Shown in pieces: positions 56,838 to 64,000 of a DNA stretch of 64,000 nucleotides. The stretch is from Pomphorhynchus laevis (Eukaryota; Acanthocephala; Palaeacanthocephala; Echinorhynchida; Pomphorhynchidae): NCBI GenBank assembly GCA_012934845.2, contig WNNJ02001664.1, forward strand, positions 1 through 64,000. The letters are read 5' to 3'. The notes beneath the pieces were generated by a model. That model did no database searches, was not told where the DNA came from, and saw nothing but the letters and a program-made list of their open reading frames with translations. Made by a program: the position numbers and the translations under genes. How positions within the stretch are numbered: position 1 is the stretch's first letter; each line of letters starts with the position of its first letter.

Positions 56838-57455
56838 TGATATTCGTCATCAACGTAACTTGTCTATACAGATTAATGTATTGTCTCTGTCATTATTTTA
56901 TCTGTTGGGTTTCTACTCTTGAAGCTTTGGTGAATAAAGTGAGTATTATCATTAGAACCTTATCTCATTATTTAGCTTAGCAGTTCAAGCAGTTCATATT
57001 ATATCGCATATCGATTCCTTCTGATGACCTATATTCCTTATTATGATACAACGTCTGTTATTTATTAGTAAATTCATAAAATTGACGTTTATTTTAAATT
57101 TCAATGTTTATTTTAACTTGATTTAAGTTATAAAAAATCTTATAACAATTATTTATAATTATTTATTATCTAATTATTAAATTTTGATTTATTGATTTAG
57201 CATTATAATTTTTATTCATTTGTTTATTTTTATTTCTTATTTTTTATTTATTTTTATTTATATATAGTTTTATTTTATAATTATATTAAATACGTATATT
57301 CAGTTAGTTTAATTGATTTTTATTTTTATTCTCTCTTGGCTGTCAAATAAACGTTTTAGTTATGAACGTTTACAGAGCTGAACGATGATATATGACTATG
57401 TCTATGATATATCAATGATATGATCGATGATATTACTGCCAGTACCATGCTTAAA
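56838..57455 (+). repeat. Dispersed repeat split by a PLE-like tail
   Basis: Left part 56838-56965 and right part 57326-57455 match the unbroken 53205-53485. The roughly 360 bp between them is a PLE type 2 3' tail (TGATACAACGTCTGTTATTT, AAATTCATAAAATTGACG, ending TACGTATATTCAGTTAG). Confidence 0.7.
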
Positions 57456-57465
57456 TCGACACAAT

Positions 57466-57930
57466 AATATTAAAAATAAATTTAAAATCATTAGCGGAAA
57501 ATTTTTATGGATGGATAATAAATATTATACATTGTATTAGAATAGGATACTATATAATCAAATTTAATCAGAGGAAATACGTAATTAGCGTGTATTTGGC
57601 CCCGCTGCTATGTTGGGTAGAGAAGTTAGGGGTTGAAACCTGATAGCATAGCAGTTCCTCCTGATGACCTCTAATCCATATTCTGATACAACGTCTGTTA
57701 TTTATTAGTAAATTCATAAAAATTGACTTTTAATTTAAATTTCAATTTTTAATTTTAACTTGATATAAGTTATTTAAAATCTTATAACAATTATTTATTA
57801 TTATTTATTTTCTAATTATTACATTTTAATTTAGCATTCATTTTATTTATTTATATTTATTTATTTTTTATATTTATTTATTTTATAATTATATTAAATA
57901 CGTAGACTCAGTTAGCTGAATTGATTTCTT
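57466..57930 (+). repeat. PLE type 2 3' end and tail
   Basis: CACAATAATATTAAAAATAA, TTTTTATGGATGGATAATAA and GTATTTGGCCCCGCTGCTAT match 22465-22630. Then GATAGCATAGCAGTTCC and the AT-rich tail ending TACGTAGACTCAGTTAGCTG. No coding part. Confidence 0.7.
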
Positions 57931-58305
57931 AGAAGTTTTTATGCAATGACGTACTACAGCTTAATGATTTGTCAGTTATTTATTGAAATTGCTCATTATA
58001 TAATTCAATCGCAAATCCATACCCAGGCCAATTTGAATAAACGACTAATAGAGCGTGATTAGTTTTTCTTATGCTTTTTCTGTGATTGACGTCTCTTTAT
58101 ATGAATTAATCATGTTAAACTTCAATTGTCGGGATATTTGAATCCCATTATAATCCCGTCATCATCCTTGGTGATTCATTACCATCACCAAGGCTTTTTA
58201 ATGAAGGCTTTTAAATCCTACTTGTTAGGTTTTGGAGAGTAAATTATAAGTGATAAATACTCTCACCAGTGTTAATTCCTAGTACACGGATGTATATTAG
58301 AGGGA
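57931..58305. other. Unassigned stretch with a perfect hairpin
   Basis: No gene seen. 58166-58175 (CCTTGGTGAT) pairs perfectly with 58184-58193 (ATCACCAAGG) around an 8-base loop. Confidence 0.5.
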
Positions 58306-58309
58306 CTTA

Positions 58310-59400
58310 TTGAGCTGTCTAGGAGTGTTGCACTTCAATCCAGTTGTACAGCAGCTCCCAACAGATAATACTCAAAAGTCGAAACAGCATTAGTTTATGC
58401 TGTTTGAGTCTTCCGATTCCTTCAATTAGAATTTAAATATAATTTAAATTTAAAAATATATTAAATTTAAATATTATATTGATTCTTGTAAAAATATCGT
58501 TTTTGTTCGATGTAACATGTGTTTTGTTAACATTCATGCAATATTTTTATATTTACACCAATTTTCGCAATTTTAGATTTACTAAAATTTAGTAGCCAAC
58601 TCCTTTAAATAACTTAAAGTAATTTTTAAAAAACTCCTTTCAGTATTAGTGACAATAAAATCAACAACGCAATAATGACATGAATTTAAAGGGATATCAT
58701 CATTTGATACAACATTATAGAGAGATGAAAATAAATAATACATGAAGATAAAGGTATTTAAACAGGTGGATTATTAATTCAAAATTATTAGTTAATCGTT
58801 CTAAATTTAATGTGTAACTAATTTACTATTCAATTTCGCGCTTTGCACAATTAATTAAATTTGATTAATTAAATTCATTAATTTTATCGAAATTCATTAA
58901 ATGTAATTTTTTATATTAATAACGCGTTTTATAATTCCGTAAATATATATTTAATAATCAAATATATAATTATCAATGAGGATTATCAATACAAACTATT
59001 TCGCTAACTCTTTTAAATTTCATGTGTGTTTAAATTAAAGAGCAAACGCAAAACTTATTGGATTTTTGAGAACGATGCTGTCTTCATCGTTAGAACAAAA
59101 GACTTTTAAAGCAATTTTTTAGTACAACGTTTAAACAAATCTATTTACTAATAATCACTTATTTATAATGTAATCACTTCTACTTACGTCATAAATTCGA
59201 GATTAAAAATAAAACAATGCATGAAAAACAATTATTTAAACTGTTGAATTATCAATGCAATTATTATAAAAATATAATTACATTTTAATATAAATAATTA
59301 ATATTTAAATATATATTACATTTAAATTATTAGATTTGAACCTATTAGTATTTATAGAATTCCGCAAATAATCAGAATTTATGAATTATCATGATGTGTG
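58310..59400 (+). repeat. 1.1-kb dispersed repeat, copy III
   Basis: Head 58312-58410 holds GAGCTGTC-TAGGAGTG, CAGATAA (58362-58368), ACT-CAAA-AGT, C, GAAA (58381-58384) and a 9-bp hairpin AAACAGCAT/ATGCTGTTT. ACAGC after GAAA can also pair with GCTGT before the C at 58319, the layout of a hammerhead stem III and cleavage site. The CUGAUGA box is changed to CAGATAA. The remaining 1 kb is AT-rich. Confidence 0.7.
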
Positions 59401-60179
59401 TTATGTTGTAATACAAAATATGGTGTCTGTAAAATGATTTGATTAAAGAAATAGCGTTTTGATCTTATAAATGATTCTTAAAAATATATTTTTATATGAA
59501 GATATATGAAAGATTCAGAGACAAATATTGTTAAATGCATAAATTAACACTGATCATTCATACAACAATAAGCCCTAATTTATACTATAAATAAAATCAA
59601 TTTAACAAGATTATAATGTAATTTCTTCTACTTACGTTATAAATTCTGATTATATCATTTGAAAATTAAATTATATTTAAATTTATTAAATATAATTAAA
59701 TAATTATAATTGAATATAATATTTATTTAATATTATAATATTTTTAACCATATTATAATGTAATTACTTCTACTTACATCATAAATTCTGATTATATCAT
59801 TTGAAAATTAAATTAAATTTTGTTATATTAAATATAATTAAATAATTATAATTAAATATAATATAATTAATTTATATATATTTAATTATATTAAATTATA
59901 TCCTTTGAAAATTAAATAAGTTGTTTTTTAATTGTTTTAAGAATTCGATATATTGTAATGATTCATCGTTCTCAAATAGCTGATTTACCTAATATATTAC
60001 AAATTAATTACACAATAAGTGAAACAAGAACACCGTTTATTATTTCTTCAATTAACTATTAAGTCAATCCGGTAATAAATAGCATATGTTACAGCAAAGT
60101 ATCATTTGTTATTCAGATATATTAAAGGGATAATATATAAAATCATAACATGATACTGCACGTTGCTTAAATCTTATCA
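59401..60179. repeat. AT-rich stretch with a 130-bp tandem pair
   Basis: 59607-59735 and 59755-59870 are two copies of a unit with TATAATGTAATT(T/A)CTTCTAC and AATTCTGATTATATCATTTG. No gene. Confidence 0.6.
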
Positions 60180-60370
60180 ATAAGCCAACATCAGTACGCT
60201 ACATTTCAGTATTGGTGGACATCATCAGCTACTGATCCAATACCTACGTTTCATTTTCGCCACTTTCAATGCTGGCTGACAATCACTCGACTCGTATGCT
60301 TTATTGACAATTAGATTAAATGAAATACTTTATAATTACATTTCGCAAATTTAATTGAAATTATTTCTGA
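60180..60370. repeat. Dispersed repeat related to 7015-7265
   Basis: ATCAGTACGCTACATTTCAG, TTGGTGGACATCATCAGCTA and TGATCCAATACCTACG, with the same downstream AATTAGATTAAATGAAA block. Confidence 0.65.
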
Positions 60371-60506
60371 TTTAAATCAGCGTTGATAGGGAACGTTCTA
60401 TCTTCCATTTGAAAACCTTCCTATTTTTGCAATTAATTGATATCATCAAACTAGTCATCTACAGTTTGCTTCTTAATTTTAAATAATTTATATTTTATAA
60501 ATAATA

Positions 60507-61150
60507 TTAAAAAATATTATATATTAAAATATTATAATATATTTTTCTGCAGCCGTTGCGATTTTCGGTGCTATAATGTAGCTTACTCTTGGATAGTTTA
60601 AAGATAATGGAAAGAACAATGGGTCTACCGTTTCCGATATCCTTTGATGATCCAACATCGCTACTGTAAGGAAACAGGTCTCCGAGACTCTCTTCCGCCT
60701 TTTCGTCCATTGTCTAATCTGCCGTTGGAGTCATCGGAGTGATTTTGTTTGTTCGGCTATCTCCCATTCCCAATATTCTTTGATGATCCAATATCACTAC
60801 TGTAAGGAAACAGACATCTGTGACTCTATTTCGCCTTTTCGTCCATTGTCTAATACGCCGTTAGAGTCATCGGAGGGATCTGAGATAGTATATGAAAGAA
60901 CTGTCCCTACAAATGATGCAATCCGGCCAACTATTTAGCCGTTGATCGACAAATCTCGAACATACGTTGCCTGAGCCGCTCCACGAAAAGGCTAATTGGC
61001 AATAGTGCCATTTTAATACTTAAAAAATATTATATATTAAAATATTATTATATATTTTTCTATAGCCGCTGCGATTTTCGGTGCTAGAATGTAGCTTACT
61101 CATGGATAGTTTAAAGATAATGGAAAGAACAACGGGTCTACAACAGGTCT
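60507..61150 (-). repeat. Repeat family with internal 130-bp duplication
   Basis: 60648-60740 and 60778-60870 repeat TTTGATGATCCAA, GCTACTGTAAGGAAACAG and TTTTCGTCCATTGTCTAAT. A further piece of the head (CGATTTTCGGTGCTA, TTTAAAGATAATGGAAAGAA) recurs at 60558 and 61072. Minus 60710-60507 has a 67-codon frame starting MDEKAEESLGDLFPYSSD, perhaps the start of a mobile-element protein; it is not recognised. Confidence 0.6.
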
Positions 61151-62280
61151 CTTTTCACAAACCCGAAATTATGCCTTGATATGTCTTAATAATAGTTAAT
61201 TACTTGTATACCCATTAGTAATTATCGATGTGGACTCTACCCTCGCGATACACCACAATATATAGCAATATTTAGTGATTGAAAATTGAAAAGGATTAAC
61301 AAGCGAATATTATTAACAAGTTGGTACGTTATTATAAAAATTACACTAATGATATCGCATATAATAAAAAATCAGTAGAATATGTTTATTTATTGTTTAA
61401 AGATAATTACAAATGCTACAAAACGGGATGTAAAAGGATGATATCAGTACATGATGCATTATCCAAATGGAGTTTAAGCTTCTAATTTCTGCAGATACAC
61501 ATTTTCTGCTATAAATCTTCTTAGTAAAAAGGTTTGATAATGAAATTCGAATATATTATAATTGTTTAAAACTTTTTATTCGTGGCAAGCAAATTTGGCA
61601 TAGCTTAACTTACATTTAGGCGATTTAAGCCAAACTTAAATAGTGCCATTTATGCGAACAAACTTTATTTTCTTAAAAGTTTATATATAATCTCAAGCAA
61701 CAAAGAACTTAGATGCATTTAACAAAGAACAATAAAATCAATTACTCGGTGAAGTATCTTTCATTTTAAAGCCAAACAAATTCCGTCTCTCCGTTTCAAA
61801 AGTTTTCAAAAGAAAAATTCGCTTTTGTATAGCATACTATGCATTGTCTTCAGCCAGTCTTTTTGAAAAGAGATGCTATAAAGCACATTTTTGGAAAAAA
61901 ACCAGTGGAAGATTTTTTAGTGGTAAATACAATTTGATCATGAAAAGCAAATAAACAGAGAAAGAATGATTTCCTGTCAGTTTGAATATTAAAATGTCTG
62001 TTATGTTAGGACAACAATCCGTTGAGTGAACTTCAAATACATCTTACGGTTTTTACTTGTAAACCGACAAAATTTTGCTAATCAATCAGACAACAAATAG
62101 AAATAATTAATAATAAATAATAAATAAAGAATATAATTGAGTATATTATCAAAATACTGTTGTATAAAACGCTAGAACAATATGTACACAAGAGTTATAA
62201 GTAAAAGTAAATTCAGCTCAATACTAAAAATGAACAGATTTTGTAATTTCATAAGATGTTGATCAACAATTTATCATCTT
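61151..62280. other. Stretch without recognised gene
   Basis: AT-rich, no open frame of note and no repeat shared with the rest of the window was noticed. Confidence 0.45.
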
Positions 62281-62287
62281 ACTTTTG

Positions 62288-62327
62288 ATAAGAGCCCATT
62301 ACGGGTTACCCGCAAATGGGCTCTTAT
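62288..62327. other. Strong nested hairpin
   Basis: ATAAGAGCCCATT (62288-62300) pairs perfectly over 13 bp with AATGGGCTCTTAT (62315-62327). Inside, CGGG and CCCG (62302-62312) form a second short stem. It lies 20 bp from the end of the RT relic at 62347, on its 3' side in minus orientation, so it may be that element's 3' hairpin. Confidence 0.7.
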
Positions 62328-62346
62328 ATTGTTATCACTATTAAAC

Positions 62347-62960
62347 TTAAAACGTTATTTGTGATATTGTGTGATCATTGGTTGTTGCTTTCTGACATGC
62401 GTAAGGTTTCATCCTTATTGACATTGATACAGTCTTTGCAATAAGGGTTGAGATCCTTGATCGTAAGGTTCGTATACAATCATTGTACGAAGAATGAATG
62501 CGAGTGGATATCTGACTTGATATTTGTTTCAGTACAGCGTTCGTTGTCGGACCCATCCCTTCTGTAGTCGATAATATACTCGGATGAAAGGATGCATGCT
62601 CGACTTTCACTGTTCGTTCATTATATTTTGCATTTTTGCGATTTTCGTGCTATTTAAAGGGGTCTGATATTCTTGATAGGGAGTACGACGGAGCCAAAGA
62701 ATTAAAAACGCATATATCCATGAAGGACCAGTCCGTAGCAATCCCAAATAGGCCGTTGCAAGAAATATCTGCACTTGCATCTCTATCTCGCGATGTTGTA
62801 TTGTTATCGAATTCAATAGATTGAGGTACAGGATTAAGTTGGGGTTCTTTTATTACGCACTTACAAAACGTGCTTAAACATTTGTTCATTATATTTTGCA
62901 TTTTTGCGATTTTCGTGGTATTTGAAGGGATCTGATATTCTTGATAGGGAGTACGTATTA
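62347..62960 (-). pseudogene. RT retroelement C-terminal relic
   Basis: On minus: FDNNTTSRDRDASADISC, IATDWSFMDICVFNSLAPSY, then HENRKNAKYNERTVKVEH, ASFHPSILSTTEGMGPTTNA and LKQISSQISTRIHSSYND. It resembles the C-terminal domain after the RT in the invertebrate protein type of 28240-31016 (D-I-C-V-x-N-S-L-A; FxPxxxxTTxGMG), possibly a restriction-like nuclease fold. A 75-bp piece (62617-62690) is duplicated at 62882-62955. It is broken and 5'-truncated. Confidence 0.5.
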
Positions 62961-63415
62961 ATAAATAATAATTATAACAATTATTATAATATTATGACAA
63001 TACATAATGTTAATATCATGGTGTCAGCACCACGAAAGAAATTCAACAGTGAAATTGTCGCAAATGACAAAGTCACCATTTCGAACTAGTTGGTTCTTAT
63101 CAGTAGCATGTACTCCCCACAACTGGAATGTGTTTATTAATATTATGTTTTCATTAATATAATGTTAATGAAATTATAAATACTATAAATTCAATAAAAC
63201 TATAATATTATAATTTATATTTATATTATTTAAATAAATATAATATAATATTTAAATACAATATATTAAATGTAGCTTAATTTACATTAAATTTTAATTA
63301 ATGAAATTCAGTTCTTATAAATTAAATTATATGTTAAGTTTTTAAATTCTGCTTAAATTGTTTTTTTTAATGATTTAGTTTTTACACAGTTATGATCAAA
63401 TTCATATTCTAAAGA
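62961..63415. other. AT-rich stretch
   Basis: Simple AT-rich DNA; nothing recognised. Confidence 0.5.
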
Positions 63416-64000
63416 GCTTAAAAATAAGTCAGATATAATTGGGCTACTCCCATTGTAACACCTTTTATTTGTTTAAATATAGATGTCTATACCTTTAAAT
63501 AATTTTGATTTATTAAAATATTTAAGGATTCTATTAATTCAATTTTATCCATATATATCTACTTGATGGTTTACTTTTTGTTAGATAGGCGTTATAATTA
63601 TTATAACATATATATGTATATCTTTTTCCGAATATAAGATTAATTAATTTTACTAACGCTTCTTTAATTATCTACTAAATCTAGATTTGTATAAAGCGTA
63701 CTAAAATCGTATGTATTTATATTTTGAAAATTTATTCCTTTTGTCTGTTCTAAAAATTCTTTTGTAGAATTAATACTGAAATAGTGTTTTATACCAGTAT
63801 TAATTTCGATTACCTTGCAATATTTTTTAAAGTGTGCTTTAATTACTTTAAGTATTTTATTCATATAGACAGACAGTGGTTTTAATGTACATTTAAACGC
63901 ACTTTATATGAACCTAGGTTTTACTGGATTTTTATGTAATTTTGGATTCCAATATAATATAGGTATAGTTTTATTATCTGATTCAACCTTTATACCCTTT
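63416..64000 (-). mobile_element. Penelope-like element, type 2, RT N-terminal half
   Basis: From the right edge on minus: KGIKVESDNKTIPILYWNPK, LHKNPVKPRFI, LSVYMNKILKVIKAHFKKYC, INTYDFSTLYTNLDLVDN (motif A, YDFSTLYT), then YNGSSPII and LFLSSLEYEFDHNC (motif B, decayed). Same family as 21660-22745, and complementary to it: this copy keeps the first half. It continues past the window edge. A few breaks. Confidence 0.7.

Overview
The window is AT-rich eukaryotic DNA, most likely from an insect. It has spliced animal genes with short exons and GT-AG introns, and a large load of non-LTR and Penelope-like retroelements. The species cannot be read from the sequence; the strong AT bias, 45-49 bp introns and many Penelope-like elements (PLEs) would suit an AT-rich insect such as a parasitoid wasp, but that is a guess.

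Host genes are few and sit in pieces. On the minus strand, seven exons between 23114 and 8815 encode the N-terminal part of a Wiskott-Aldrich syndrome protein (WASP) homologue: a full EVH1 domain, a basic linker and a CRIB motif, with reading phase matching at every junction. The rest of the gene would lie left of base 1. Inside its 8.5 kb intron, on the opposite strand, is one well preserved exon of phosphoribosyl-pyrophosphate synthetase (12484-12667). A plus-strand FAM136A-like exon with a frame break lies at 31092-31230. A possible unidentified exon is at 52545-52652.

Most of the rest is mobile DNA. PLE coding relics (reverse transcriptase and GIY-YIG endonuclease) lie at 1.05-2.16, 11.4-12.2, 21.7-22.7, 24.9-25.8, 27.1-27.5 and 63.4-64.0 kb. 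LINE relics lie at 5.4-6.8, 8.0-8.3 and 53.6-54.6 kb. A GC-richer reverse-transcriptase element occupies 28.2-31.0 kb, with a likely relative at 62.3-63.0 kb. A hAT transposase relic is at 3.5-4.2 kb. From 34.6 to 49.3 kb there are five copies of one LINE family (zinc-knuckle ORF1, then APE endonuclease plus reverse transcriptase), four on plus and one inverted, two of them with large internal deletions. From 53 to 61 kb the DNA is a mosaic of dispersed AT-rich repeats.

The most notable signal is a set of hammerhead-ribozyme-like motifs in the PLE-type terminal repeats. At three diverged loci (588-661 minus, 34102-34174 minus, 33082-33155 plus) all hammerhead core elements and three covarying helices are present, but in the strand order GAAA, CUGANGA, UC. 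That order gives a nested hammerhead only when two repeats lie in tandem, and such a tandem pair is present at 588-1012. A 318-bp tandem array at 24006-24745 carries a second, compact hammerhead layout and resembles an animal retrozyme. Other compact or degenerate versions occur at 2109, 33349, 33686, 33803, 34407 and in a 1.1 kb repeat present three times.
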